DNA from: CAADGU01 sp964467705
GTDB taxonomy: Bacteria > Chloroflexota > Anaerolineae > Promineifilales > Promineifilaceae
Length of the DNA stretch: 64,000 nucleotides
Reading direction: 5' to 3'
Assembly: GCA_964467705.1 (NCBI GenBank)
Contig: CAYXUZ010000004.1
Location: 1-64,000 of the forward strand
Part shown: positions 42,872 through 52,665 of the stretch, piece by piece
Position numbering within the stretch: position 1 is the stretch's first letter
Layout: every line of letters begins with the position of its first letter
The notes under the pieces: generated by a model
The model's database searches: none
What the model saw: the letters and a program-made list of their open reading frames with translations, nothing else
Told to the model about the DNA's origin: nothing
Position numbers and translations under genes: made by a program

Positions 42872-43973
42872 AGACAGCAATGGTTTCCTGAGCGGTGCGG
42901 TTCCAGCTAAATTGGGTGGCCTGGGCAAAACCGAGTTGTTGGCGGTGGTGGTATTCCTCTTTGTCGGTAAGCAGGTGATGGAGTACGGTCGTCATCTCAT
43001 TCACATTCTCCGGGTCAAAATAGGCCGCCGCATCGCCGCCCACTTCCGGGTGGCTGCTGGTGCGGCTGGCGGCCACCACCTGTCCGCAGGCCATATGCTC
43101 CAAGATGGGCAGGCCAAACCCTTCATACAGGCTCGGCTGCACGGCCAGATCGGCGGCGGCCAGGATAGCGGGTAAATCTTCATCGGGAACATAGCCTAAG
43201 TGGTGGACGGCCGTTTGCAGCCCATCTCGTTCAATTTTGGCGAAAAAGTCATCATACAGCCACCCTTTACCCCCGACCAGGACGAGGGATAGGTTGGGGA
43301 TTCTTTGGCGGAGCGCGCCGAGGGCATCGAGCAGCCGATGGAGATTTTTGCGCGGCTCGATGGTGCTCAGGTGTACAAGGAACCGTTCAGGTAACTGGTA
43401 TGTCTGTCTGATGTGGGCGACCCTGGTCGGGGGCGAGGGTTGGAATAGGGAAGAGGGCGCCTCATACACGACATGAATCTTAGCCGGGTCAACGGCATAT
43501 TGTTTGACGATGTCTTGCTTTGTAGCCTGCGATATGGCAATGATGGCGTCGGCGCGGCGGCAGTAAAGCGGCATCGCCAGATTCAGATACCAGTAGTTCA
43601 GCTTTTTATGATGGGCGGGGAATAGTTTGAAAATGAGGTCATGGACGGTGAGGACGGTGGGAACGCCGTGCAGGGGCATGAGGAGGTGTTCGGTGCTGTG
43701 AAAGAGGCGGGCATCGGGCACGAGCCGGTTAAAGCCGATGTGCGCCCCATGTCCCAGCAGCACGGCCGTGCGCCACGGTTTGTAACCATAGTGGACGGTG
43801 CGTTGGGGGATGTGTGTGGGGAGCGTGGGGGGGTAACGGCCGTCTTTTCCCTGATTATAGAAAAACGCAAACCGCTCTGGCTCCGCCTGAATCAGCGCCG
43901 CCGCCAACGATTCGCTGTACCGCCCCAATCCGGCCCGGCTGTGAACGGCGGCGGAGATGTCCAGGTAGTCCAT
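42855..43973 (-). CDS. GT4-family glycosyltransferase
   Basis: A 372-aa GT-B enzyme that transfers a sugar, often mannose, from a nucleotide donor in the cytoplasm. N-terminal SRAGLGRYSESLAAAL is the acceptor-side glycine loop. The C-terminal half has LVHLSTIEPRKNLHRLLDA, LVGGKGWLYDD and the donor motif PSLYEGFGLPILEHMACG with the E-x7-E pair. Full length. No Shine-Dalgarno site is visible because the region before the ATG is occupied by a heptad array. It is part of a leftward set: epimerase, GT4, DUF2723. Confidence 0.92.
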   Translation of the reverse strand: MDYLDISAAVHSRAGLGRYSESLAAALIQAEPERFAFFYNQGKDGRYPPTLPTHIPQRTVHYGYKPWRTAVLLGHGAHIGFNRLVPDARLFHSTEHLLMPLHGVPTVLTVHDLIFKLFPAHHKKLNYWYLNLAMPLYCRRADAIIAISQATKQDIVKQYAVDPAKIHVVYEAPSSLFQPSPPTRVAHIRQTYQLPERFLVHLSTIEPRKNLHRLLDALGALRQRIPNLSLVLVGGKGWLYDDFFAKIERDGLQTAVHHLGYVPDEDLPAILAAADLAVQPSLYEGFGLPILEHMACGQVVAASRTSSHPEVGGDAAAYFDPENVNEMTTVLHHLLTDKEEYHHRQQLGFAQATQFSWNRTAQETIAVYDQLL

Positions 43974-43977
43974 GAAT

Positions 43978-44047
43978 CGTAAAACGTAAAACGTAACCCG
44001 TAATCCGTTTTTCGGTCTGCGGATTACGAACTACGGATTACGGGTTC
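43978..44047. repeat. Ten-unit heptad array, self-complementary
   Basis: Ten consecutive 7-bp units each beginning CG: CGTAAAA twice, CGTAACC, CGTAATC, CGTTTTT, CGGTCTG, CGGATTA, CGAACTA, CGGATTA, CGGGTTC. The left half pairs with the right half. It spans from the epimerase stop codon to just before the GT4 start codon. Confidence 0.95.
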
Positions 44048-44988
44048 TTATCCCACCAATCCGTAGACCAGGCTACTGCTTTGGCAATGCCTTCGCGCAG
44101 GGAGGTTTGGGGGGTGTAGTCGAGTAAGGCGTGAGCTTTACCAATGTTGGCGACGTAATGGGTCACTTCGCCGACGCGGGCTGGTTCGATGGTCATGGCG
44201 GGTGTTTTGCCCAGTTCTTCACCGATGAAGCGGGCCATATTCACCAGGCTGTTGCCCTGCCCATAGGCCAGATTGATGGTATGGTTGGCAATCTGCCCGC
44301 TCACCAGCCGCTCGATTCCCCGGTAGACGCCGTTCACGCAGTCGTCAATGTAGGTGAAGTCCAGCACTTTGTCTTCGCCGTAGACGGTGATGGGACGGCC
44401 GTGCTGGATTTCGCGGATGAAGTAAGGGATGACCCGTAACATGCGCTCGATGTCGTTGTCGTAACGGCCGTAGACATTGCTGAACCGGAACACCAGGTAT
44501 TTCAACCCATAACATTGGGCGTAGGAGTAAATGAGCGCCTCACCGGAGATTTTGCTGGCCGAATACGGGCTTTCAGTGAAGGCGAAGTCGGCGTAGGATT
44601 CCTCGGTGATGTAGCGGTGGATGTCGCCATACACTTCCCGTGAACTGCTGAAAATGATGGGAATGTTGTGGTGGCGGCAAAACTCCAACACGTTGAACGT
44701 CATGGTCATGTTTTCCAGAGCGCGGTGCGGCTGTTGCACCAGTTCATGCACTTTGGCATGGGCGGCAAAGTGGACAACGGCGTCCAGATCGGGCGGGTAA
44801 TCAACATGGCCGATCCCTTTGTCAAAGTCACGGTACGGGGCACTGAGGTCTTGCAGCAGGGTTTCAATGTCGTGCGTCCAGGTATTTGGCCGTTTGTCTA
44901 TGCCAAAAACGTAATGCCCGCGTTCTTGCAGGTAGAGGCCGAGGTTGGTACCAATTTGCCCGCTGGAGCCGGTAATCAAAATACGCAT
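44038..44988 (-). CDS. NAD-dependent sugar-nucleotide epimerase/dehydratase
   Basis: A 316-aa extended short-chain dehydrogenase. GSSGQIGTNLG (residues 7-17) is the NAD loop, VYGD and YSASKISGEALI carry the catalytic Tyr and Lys, and FRFSNVYGRYDNDIERM binds the sugar nucleotide. It probably makes the donor for the neighbouring glycosyltransferases (UDP-glucose 4-epimerase-like, exact substrate unknown). The stop codon lies within the heptad array. The start is followed upstream by a large palindrome at 45031-45118. Confidence 0.92.
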   Translation of the reverse strand: MRILITGSSGQIGTNLGLYLQERGHYVFGIDKRPNTWTHDIETLLQDLSAPYRDFDKGIGHVDYPPDLDAVVHFAAHAKVHELVQQPHRALENMTMTFNVLEFCRHHNIPIIFSSSREVYGDIHRYITEESYADFAFTESPYSASKISGEALIYSYAQCYGLKYLVFRFSNVYGRYDNDIERMLRVIPYFIREIQHGRPITVYGEDKVLDFTYIDDCVNGVYRGIERLVSGQIANHTINLAYGQGNSLVNMARFIGEELGKTPAMTIEPARVGEVTHYVANIGKAHALLDYTPQTSLREGIAKAVAWSTDWWDKNP

Positions 44989-45030
44989 GTCAATTCTCCT
45001 GAAGGATTTTGTGCATCAAGAACTTTTGGT

Positions 45031-45118
45031 TGTCATTCCGAACCGTCTTCGGTGAGGAATCTTCCACGCGGTTCGAGGCGAAAGATTCCTCGCTCCGCAG
45101 ACTACGCTCGGAATGACA
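45031..45118. repeat. 88-bp dispersed palindrome (TGTCATTCCG type)
   Basis: Ends TGTCATTCCG (45031-45040) and CGGAATGACA (45109-45118) are exact complements, and inner AGGAATCTTCC and AAAGATTCCT also pair. Located upstream of the epimerase gene. This style of repeat is typical of multicopy intergenic palindromes in environmental bacteria. Confidence 0.85.
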
Positions 45119-45183
45119 GGCATAATTGTTTTATTAGGTGCATTGTAGAGCGGATTGGGGTGTTGGACAAATTATAACTTATG

Positions 45184-46311
45184 TCAAATTCTTGTTTGTG
45201 AGCGCAGTTTGGTGGAGGAGATATCCAGGCGGAAGGGGAGAGGATGAAAGAGGTTGTTGAATGGCTTGGGAATGCTCAAATCGTGCAGATCGTGGAAGAG
45301 ACCATCCTCCCCCACACGGCCGGCGACTAGGAAGTTGTTGCCCCGTGATTGAATTTCGGACAGGGCGCTATGCATATTCTTCGTGCTATCACCATAAAAG
45401 CGAGGCTGGAGGATGCGCACGGCCGTATCAAACCCCACCACAAAGGGAATGCCCGGATAGAGACGGGCTTTTTCCACAAAGGTGGGGGCGGTGCTTGCAA
45501 AAATGGGCCAGCGCCCGGCAAATTGGGCCATGCGGTTGAGCAAGGTTTCGGGGGGAAGTGGGGGTTTGTCGGCGTTCACGGCCGTACATTCAAACGCCAC
45601 TGACAACCCTGAATGCCTGGCAGCCGCCTGCGCCAGCTGAATGTGCCCTTCATGCAGTGGGTTGAATGAACCGGAGAGGATGGCGGTGGGTGGTATGGTG
45701 AGGATACGGCCGTTGGCGTCAATTCCAAAACAAGCAATTTCCCGGTTCGTTAGCTGCCGGGCATACGGAGCAAACTCTATCTCGATGGTTGTGAGCGTAT
45801 CCCTAGTAGTTATGTCAAGTGGCAAATGCTTCGGCACGGCCGTCGCCTGCGCCAGCGCATTTAACATAAGATTACTGATGAGCCGTTCTTCCTCTTCCCG
45901 GCTACGCGCTCCTTTATGCAGGTGCAGGTCGTAAATTGACAGTTTTTCTGGCTGCCAGACGGCCGTGTGTGCATGATGTTCACCCTTTTTGGGGTAATCA
46001 GTGCTAATAGTGGCGGTGCAGGCCAGGCCAATGACGGGCGTATCAGGCGTTAGCTGAAGGGCACGAGCCAGCGCACGACCGGAAAGGGATACGGCCGTGT
46101 CCTGTGCCACATATTTCACCGGGCTGTAACCCAAAAAATCATCAAACGCGGCCGAACTGTAGGGGACAATGGCTTCTAGCAGGGTGCGGCTGGCCCCGGC
46201 CACCGCCAAGAGGTCAGCCAATGCCTGCGCTCCCGCACCCGCCGTCACCAAAACGACCTGATGGGGACTGTTGTGAATCGCAGTGATCAGACGGCGACTC
46301 TGCTCATTCAT
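45184..46311 (-). CDS. CinA-like domain fused to an NMN-adenylyltransferase-like domain
   Basis: A 375-aa fusion. Residues 1-170 resemble the CinA C-terminal (NMN deamidase) fold, with VVLVTAGAGAQALADLLAVAGAS, GLACTATISTDYPKKGEHHAHTAVW and REEEERLISNLMLNALA. Residues 205-375 are a nucleotidylyltransferase with GSFNPLHEGHIQLA (the GSFNPxHxGH signature) and SSTKLR near the end in place of ISSTxIR. Together they suggest a pyridine-nucleotide salvage enzyme: NMN to NaMN, then adenylylation. ATG 46311 overlaps the YhaM stop by eight bases (ATGAATGA), so translation is coupled. Confidence 0.78.
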   Translation of the reverse strand: MNEQSRRLITAIHNSPHQVVLVTAGAGAQALADLLAVAGASRTLLEAIVPYSSAAFDDFLGYSPVKYVAQDTAVSLSGRALARALQLTPDTPVIGLACTATISTDYPKKGEHHAHTAVWQPEKLSIYDLHLHKGARSREEEERLISNLMLNALAQATAVPKHLPLDITTRDTLTTIEIEFAPYARQLTNREIACFGIDANGRILTIPPTAILSGSFNPLHEGHIQLAQAAARHSGLSVAFECTAVNADKPPLPPETLLNRMAQFAGRWPIFASTAPTFVEKARLYPGIPFVVGFDTAVRILQPRFYGDSTKNMHSALSEIQSRGNNFLVAGRVGEDGLFHDLHDLSIPKPFNNLFHPLPFRLDISSTKLRSQTRI

Positions 46312-47292
46312 GATCGGTGGGGCTGGTGGGGGATTGTGCGGAGCGGGGGTAATCAAGAGGGTAGCGCAACTCTGTACCGAACATGAGGCTACTTTTGGCC
46401 GTCCAATCTGTCAGGCTGACATCATCATTCAAGTGGTCAAAGTACCCCTGAACCCGGCTGTCTAATAAATCAATCTGGTGCAGTAAAATCGCTTCCAGGG
46501 TTTTGGGCGGAATGGGCGACCCCCATTCCAATGTGCCATGATGGGAGGTAACAAGATGGACAAGCTGGCGTAAATCGGCTTCGGGAAAGTTGCCCAGTTG
46601 GGCGGCTGCCTGCTCGATCATCACCACTGCTCGCACAATATGGCCGACGAGACGGCCGTCGTCCGAAAAGGCAAACCCCTGCGCCACGTCATACTCCAAC
46701 GCCTTGCCCATATCATGCAGCAGGGCGCCCGTCACCAACAGGTCACGGTTAATGTGCGGGTAATGGTCGGCTATGTTGTGTGCCAGATTGGCCATGCTCA
46801 GGCTGTGTTCCAGCAGGCCACCCAGGTAGGCATGGTGCATTTTGCGGGCGGCGGGGGCGGTGGCAAATTGGCGCAAAAAGGCGGCATCGGCCAATAAAAG
46901 CCGGTCAACCAGGGCGTNNNNNNNNNNAACAAGCCGACAATATCTTTTAATTCGGACAGCATCGCCTCACGCGGGCGGGGGCTGGCGGGTAGGAAGGCGG
47001 CTAAATCGGGATTCAGGCACTCGTTCAGGTCGGTGATATTGATTTGTAGAGAATCTTTGTAGTTATTGACACGGCCAGTGATGAGGACAATTCGGCCGGG
47101 CAGGACCACGCGGAACATGTATTCGGGCACATCCCAGTAAATGTAGGCGACTTGCCCGGTTTTGTCGCGCAAATTGCCCAGGAGGTAGTCACGACCGTCT
47201 TTCGTTTTGCGGGTGATGACATCTTGCAACAGAAATGGTTCGTGCTCTAGTACATGCCCGGCTTGCAGGTCAGTGATAAAGGTTTTTTTCAC
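46304..47292 (-). CDS. YhaM-family 3'-5' exoribonuclease (split by a gap)
   Basis: One gene interrupted by 10 N (46918-46927) with a frame change. The N-terminal OB-fold (FITDLQAGHVLEHEPFLLQDV, GQVAYIYWDV, VNNYKDSLQINI) is followed by an HD domain with HHAYLGGLLEHSLSMANLA, LVTGALLHDMGKALEY and the late LVTSHHGTLEWGS, the metal-binding set of YhaM. The enzyme degrades single-stranded RNA or DNA from the 3' end. It starts at GTG 47292 with AGGAG 13 bases upstream; an ACGGCCGT octamer overlaps the start codon. Confidence 0.87.
46918..46927. other. Assembly gap (10 N)
   Basis: Within the YhaM gene between the OB-fold and HD parts. Confidence 0.99.
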
Positions 47293-47378
47293 GGCCGTTT
47301 TTCTCCTGAGTCGTTTGACGAGATTGTAGAGGGATTTGGCTTTTCTGGCTACAATCCTTCTGTAGGAGAATGACTACG

Positions 47379-47957
47379 ATGAAAAAAATCATAGTTGGCA
47401 TAACGGGGGCGAGCGGGGTTATTTACGGTATCCGGCTGCTGGAAGTGCTGCGTGAGGTGGCTGATGTGGAAACGCATCTGGTGATGAGCAGTGCGGCCGG
47501 CATCACCATGAGCCTGGAGACGCCCTACACGCCAGAGCAGGTGGTGGCGATGGCTAATGTGCCATACCGGTTTATGGACATTGCCGCGGCCATTTCTTCG
47601 GGTTCATTTAAGACGGATGGCATGGTGGTAATGCCCTGTTCCATGAAGACGCTGGCCGGGATTGCCCATTCGTTTAGCGATAATCTGCTGCTGCGGGCGG
47701 CCGATGTGGTGTTGAAAGAGCGGCGGCGGCTGGTCATTGTTCCCCGTGAAACACCGCTGCATCTGGGGCATCTGCGGCTGATGGTGCAGGTGACGGAGAT
47801 GGGGGCGATTGTGGCCCCGCCGATGCCGGCCTTTTATCATAAGCCACAAACGGTGCAGGCCATCGTGGATCAAACGGTGAATCGGGTGTTGGATTTGCTG
47901 GATATTTCACTGCCCGAAGATTTGTTTGACCGGTGGCAAGGAGTGAAAGGTGAGTGA
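47379..47957 (+). CDS. ubiX: Flavin prenyltransferase UbiX
   Basis: A 192-aa protein that attaches a dimethylallyl group to FMN to make the prenylated flavin used by UbiD decarboxylases. IVGITGASGVIYGIRLLEVL is the FMN-binding start, SGSFKTDGMVVMPCSMKTLAGIAHSFSDNLLLRAADV carries the phosphate and prenyl-donor contacts, and RETPLHLGHLRLM is the conserved C-terminal motif. GGAG ten bases upstream supports ATG 47379 rather than 47370. No ubiD lies nearby. The stop codon overlaps the next gene. Confidence 0.94.
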   Translation: MKKIIVGITGASGVIYGIRLLEVLREVADVETHLVMSSAAGITMSLETPYTPEQVVAMANVPYRFMDIAAAISSGSFKTDGMVVMPCSMKTLAGIAHSFSDNLLLRAADVVLKERRRLVIVPRETPLHLGHLRLMVQVTEMGAIVAPPMPAFYHKPQTVQAIVDQTVNRVLDLLDISLPEDLFDRWQGVKGE

Positions 47958-48423
47958 CACTATCATGGGTGACACGGCCGTGCGCACAGAAGCACTGACC
48001 TATTTACAGAATCACCAGGTGATGACACTGGCGACGGTTGGTGCAGAAGGGGTGTGGGCTACGGCCGTGTTCTACGTCAATGATGGTTTCGATTTGTACT
48101 TCCTGTCGGCGGGGCATACCCGGCACGGCCGTAACATGGGAGATCGGGCTACGATTGCGGCGGCCATTCAGGAAGATTACCGCGATTGGCAAGAAATTCA
48201 GGGGATTCAACTAGAGGGTGAAGTGGTTTTGGTGGGGGGTGAGGAACGGGCAACGGCCGTGACCCTTTATACCCAAAAATATCCCTTCATCGGCCAGGCT
48301 GACCCGGACATACAAGCGGCTTTGGCGAAAGTGAACTGGTATCGGCTGCGGCCAAAACGTCTCTATTTCATTGATAACAGTAAAGGGCTGGGGCATCGGG
48401 TGGAAGTTGACCTGAGCGGGTAA
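47950..48423 (+). CDS. Pyridoxamine 5'-phosphate oxidase-like flavoprotein
   Basis: A 157-aa split-barrel protein with YLQNHQVMTLATVG...VWATAVFYVNDGFDLYFLS, typical of the PNPOx-like/HugZ group that binds FMN or F420. GTG 47950 is used as start, with AGGAG seven bases upstream. It overlaps the ubiX stop by eight bases, so the two are translationally coupled, which hints at a flavin-related partnership. Followed by a hairpin terminator. Substrate unknown. Confidence 0.85.
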   Translation: MSDTIMGDTAVRTEALTYLQNHQVMTLATVGAEGVWATAVFYVNDGFDLYFLSAGHTRHGRNMGDRATIAAAIQEDYRDWQEIQGIQLEGEVVLVGGEERATAVTLYTQKYPFIGQADPDIQAALAKVNWYRLRPKRLYFIDNSKGLGHRVEVDLSG

Positions 48424-48474
48424 ACCGAAGCCCGAAATCCGAGGCCTGCTGTTCGATGTGGGGCTTCGGGTTTC
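48423..48474 (+). terminator. Hairpin terminator after the PNPOx-like gene
   Basis: AACCGAAGCCC (48423-48433) pairs with GGGCTTCGGGTT (48461-48472) with one bulge, followed by a short T-run. It also lies at the end of the convergent NYN gene. Confidence 0.65.
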
Positions 48475-48477
48475 TCA

Positions 48478-49704
48478 TTACCCCTCCTCCGGTTCATACG
48501 TTTTCATTACCACTTTCAAGTACCGAACATGACCGGGAGTGTAGTAGAGCGCGACGGCCGCTTCTTCCAGATCAAACGGTTCAGACAGCGCCAACATTTC
48601 CTGCAAATAGGCGGCATCGCAGCGCATTACCGCCTCTTGAAACGCTTTTTCCCCTTTCACCTCCAAAATCAAAGGCGCCGTAGAGAGCGATTTGCTTTTC
48701 AAGGTACGGATAACCTGTGCCCGCCGTGCCACCAGCAAAATGGCGTTGACTGTATTTTTAGAGATATCTTTGCCGTCTTTTTCATACTTCTCGGCCAGAA
48801 CATCAATCAACTCTCGCCAGCGCAACTGATCATTTTTTTGCAGATTGATAACCAAGTCTTTCAGGATGGGGAATCGCTGTTCGGCGGGGATGATGCGCAG
48901 GCGCGCCTTTTTAAGCTGGCTGCGATATCGTTCGTGCAACGGCCGTTGCACTTCCTGTTTTTGTGGACGACAGACGTACAGCGTAGTATTCACCATCCTG
49001 ATTTCTAAAATGTGGTTGTGTTTTTCCAGGAATTTACGAAAGCTGCCTTCGGCGTAGGAACTTTTGTCAAATGAGCCATTACTCAATTCAGAAAGAGTTT
49101 GGCGCACCACGCTGGCGCGTACCTGGGCTTCCTCAGTCAGCAATTTTTCTACGGCCGTTTGCAGCAGCATCTCCACTTGTGCATCATTCAATTTGGCCGA
49201 AGGTACAATATCTTCATAATAAACATACTCATCACACAACTGCACAAAACTCTTGCTGGCCGTATGCCGAAGGCCCAACCCAATGACGTGTTTGCCCCTT
49301 TTGCGAAGCGACTGCACCAACGGCGTAAAATCGCGGTCGCCAGTGATGAGAACGTAGGTGCTGTATTGATGTCCGTCAATCAGCGTGTCCATGGTGTCCA
49401 CTACGATCTGCATATCGGCCAGATTTTTGCTGAAGTTGTTGATGCGGACGGTGGACTGGGCGGCAAAACCGGCCACGGCCAGCTCTTTCATCAACTGTTG
49501 ATTTTGTCGCCAATCACCATACGAACGGCGCAGCACGATGCGGCCGTTAGTCATCTGTTTGATCTGGTCGAGTATCAAGTTAATATCAAAATTCAAGTTG
49601 GCTTGTTTGGCCCCAATTACCAGATTATCCAAATCCAAAAAGATGGCAACATCATTGATGTTGGTATTACCCCCTATTGGATGGTTGATTAGCCCATCAT
49701 TCAT
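48478..49704 (-). CDS. NYN-domain ribonuclease with OST-HTH/LOTUS domain
   Basis: A 408-aa protein. The N-terminal NYN (PIN-like) nuclease domain (residues 15-170) has VAIFLDLDNLVIGAK, LRRSYGDWRQ, VDTMDTLIDG and VLITGDRDFTPLVQSLRKRGKHVIGLG, which together give the acidic metal site. The middle has an OST-HTH/LOTUS unit (VRASVVRQTLSELSNGSFDKSSYAEGSFRKFLE-like pattern, about 195-255) expected to bind RNA, and the C-terminal part contains a second such unit. It probably cuts or processes structured RNA. Monocistronic. Confidence 0.87.
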   Translation of the reverse strand: MNDGLINHPIGGNTNINDVAIFLDLDNLVIGAKQANLNFDINLILDQIKQMTNGRIVLRRSYGDWRQNQQLMKELAVAGFAAQSTVRINNFSKNLADMQIVVDTMDTLIDGHQYSTYVLITGDRDFTPLVQSLRKRGKHVIGLGLRHTASKSFVQLCDEYVYYEDIVPSAKLNDAQVEMLLQTAVEKLLTEEAQVRASVVRQTLSELSNGSFDKSSYAEGSFRKFLEKHNHILEIRMVNTTLYVCRPQKQEVQRPLHERYRSQLKKARLRIIPAEQRFPILKDLVINLQKNDQLRWRELIDVLAEKYEKDGKDISKNTVNAILLVARRAQVIRTLKSKSLSTAPLILEVKGEKAFQEAVMRCDAAYLQEMLALSEPFDLEEAAVALYYTPGHVRYLKVVMKTYEPEEG

Positions 49705-49810
49705 GCGATTTCAGCTACATTCCCTTGATCCCACTTTCTGTTAATTCTACTCTAATCATTCTTTCTCGCAATTGTTTCCCGTGAAACCATGAGTCAATTT
49801 CACATAACGG

Positions 49811-49839
49811 CTGACGGCGCAACTCTTCCATGTTATAAT
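49811..49839 (+). promoter_or_regulatory. Predicted promoter of ftsK
   Basis: CTGACG (49811-49816), 17-base spacer and a perfect -10 TATAAT (49834-49839), 28 bases before the ATG. Confidence 0.7.
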
Positions 49840-49867
49840 GCCCGCATATCTACGGAACATCTGAGCT

Positions 49868-52665
49868 ATGGCTGAGAAGAAAACAAGTAACAACAGCAAA
49901 GGCAACGGCCGCAATGCGCAGAACGGCCGTAACACCGCCAACAGCGCCAAACCCACGCGCCAGAAAACGACGGCCAGCAGTAAACCAACCCGTGGCGGTA
50001 CCCAAAAATCGCCTGCGCCCCGTAAAACAGCCACCCCCCGCAAAACCACCACCTCCCGCAAGACAACCACCCGGCGCAGCAAAACACCTCGCGAACTACG
50101 CCTGAATCTGGCGCAAAAGGCGCTGATCTTCGGCATCATTATCGTTTTTCTCACCGTCATCCTGGTACTCAGTTTGCTCTCGCCCACGCAGGGACAATTG
50201 ACAGAAACCCTCTCCCTGGCCATGCGCCAGCTTTTTGGATGGGGGGGGCTGCTGGCCCCGCTTATCACCGGCGGCATTGGGCTGTATCTGGTGCTGTGGG
50301 GCATGGATCAGCAGCCGGAAATCCCTGCCTTTCGTGTTACCGGTTTTGTCTTGCTCTTCCTCTCGTTTGAAGCGTTTGCCACGCAGGTAGTCCTGGGGCG
50401 GGGAACGTATGCCGACGTGTGGGCGGTGGCGAAGGCCGGGCATGGCGGCGGCTACCTGGGTGGCCTCGTCACCTATGGTTTGCAGGGAAGCCTGGGCAAT
50501 TTGGGGGCCGCTTTTACGCTGATCGTAGTGGCGATCATTGGCGCGGTGCTGCTTTCCGGCGTCACGCGGGAGGGGTTCGGGCAGTTCATCAACCAGTTAA
50601 AGACAGGGCTGCCCGTGGAAGAAGCTGCTTTGCCAGAGCGGGAAGTGGTGGTCAACAGCCGCCGTGCCCGCCGCCCGGCCAATCCGCCCGATCCCAATCA
50701 ACCGCCATTGCCTCTGGCGGCCGTGCCCGAACAAGCCACCCCCCCACCGGATACCGCCAAAGTTGCGCCACCACGAGTGCAGTTACGGCCGTCGCGCGAG
50801 ACACGGCCGTCCGCACCCAAAAAAGAACCCACCGCCAAACCGGAACCGGCAACCATCGTTTCGCCGGTATTTTTGGGCAGTAACGGCCGTCCCGCCCACA
50901 ACTGGCAGCTACCCACCCTCACCGACATGCTCAACCCCGGCACCGACCATGACCCGTCCGGCACCATCATCCGCGAGCAAGTAGAAATCATCGAACACAC
51001 GCTGGAAAGTTTTGGCGCGCCCGCCACCGTCGTCGAAATCAACCAGGGACCAACCGTTACCCAATTTGGCGTGGAACCCAGTTTCCTGGAAATGCGCAAC
51101 GGCAAACGCACCAAAGTCAAGGTGGGCAAAATTGCCGGCCTGGCCGACGACCTGGCGCTGGCGCTGCACGCCGCCGCTATTCGTATTCAAGCACCTGTAC
51201 CCGGCAAAGGGTATGTAGGCATCGAAGTCCCCAATCCGGCCAAAGCCCTCGTCTCCCTGCGCGACGTGATGGAAACGACCGAGTTCCAGAAAATCAAATC
51301 CCCCCTGCGGCTAGGGCTGGGGCAGGATGTGGCCGGACAGCCGATTACGGCCGACCTGACCAAAATGCCGCATCTGCTCATTGCCGGTGCCACCGGCTCC
51401 GGGAAGTCTGTGTCAACGGTATCATCGCCTGCCTGCTGCTGCAAAACACGCCCGACCAGTTAAAGCTGGTGATGGTTGACCCCAAGCGGGTGGAACTGAC
51501 CGGCTACAACGGCATCCCCCATCTGGCGGCGCCGGTGGTGGTGGAGATGGATCGGGTCATTGGAGTACTGCAATGGGCGATGCGGGAGATGGACAACCGC
51601 TACAAGCTATTTGCCGAGGTGGGGGCGCGCAACATCACCGACTACAACAAAAAAATCCGCCGCCAAAAGGACGCCGAATCGCTGCCCTACATCGTCATCA
51701 TCGTAGACGAACTGGCCGACCTGATGATGATGTCGCCGGAGGAGACGGAGCGGGGCATCACCCGGCTGGCGCAGTTGGCGCGGGCGACGGGGATGCACCT
51801 GATTATTGCCACGCAACGGCCGTCGGTAGATGTGGTCACCGGTCTGATCAAGGCCAATTTCCCGGCGCGGATCGCCTTTGCCGTCGCCTCCGGCACGGAC
51901 AGCCGCGTTATTTTGGACGCGACGGGCGCAGAGCGGCTGTTGGGGCAGGGGGATATGCTCTATCAAGCGCCGGACGCGGCCTCGCCCATCCGGGCGCAGG
52001 GCTGTTTTGTCAGCGATGGCGAACTGAGCAAGCTGATTGATTATTGGCGCATTGCCCGCCGCTTTAACCTCATTCCGGCGACGGAAAGTGCGCAGCCCCG
52101 TCCCGTTGAACCGGCAGTAGAGGAAGAAGACGAGCCGGTTGGGCCGCAAAATCAGACGAAAACGGTAACGGACACGGCCGTGACCCAACCCGCCCCCGCC
52201 ATTGCGCCACCGGTGATCAATATGGGTGGTGCGGCCGTGCGCCAATCGCCCCAGAGCAAACCGGTGGTCGTGACCAATACACCCACGCCTGAACCGGACG
52301 ACGTGTTTGCCCCTTCGCCCAAACCTGTGGCCAAACCCGAACCATCCAAGCAGCAGCCGTTGTGGGAGGCGCTGCAAGAAGCCGAAAACGAACCGCCATC
52401 GGCCGAAGATGAACTGATGCCGGAAGCGATTGCTATGGTGCGCCAACTCAACAAAGCCTCCACCTCCCTCCTCCAGCGCCGGTTCCGCATTGGCTACACC
52501 CGCGCCGCCCGCCTCATTGACGAGATGGAGGAGATGGGCGTTGTTGGCCCACCCACCGGCACCAGCAAAGCCCGCGAAGTGCTGCCCTGGGACGGTCCGC
52601 CCGCCGCCACCGGCCCGAAAATTGAAGGGAGCCATGAGCCAACCGAAACCGACGAAGAGTTCTGA
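49868..52665 (+). CDS. ftsK: DNA translocase FtsK/SpoIIIE, frameshifted
   Basis: A full FtsK layout: an N-terminal Lys/Thr/Pro-rich tail, four membrane helices (about residues 78-230), a Pro-rich linker, the alpha and beta motor domains and a C-terminal gamma winged helix (AIAMVRQLNKASTSLLQRRFRIGYTRA). It pumps chromosomal DNA at the septum. Walker A GATGSGKS is intact, but the frame breaks at about 51410, where the expected GKSVCVNGIIACLLLQ needs four more bases (or one more). The frame resumes with KLVMVDPKRVELTGYNG and Walker B VIIVDELADLMM. Total length 2798 is not a multiple of three. Either a recent mutation or an assembly error. Confidence 0.88.
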
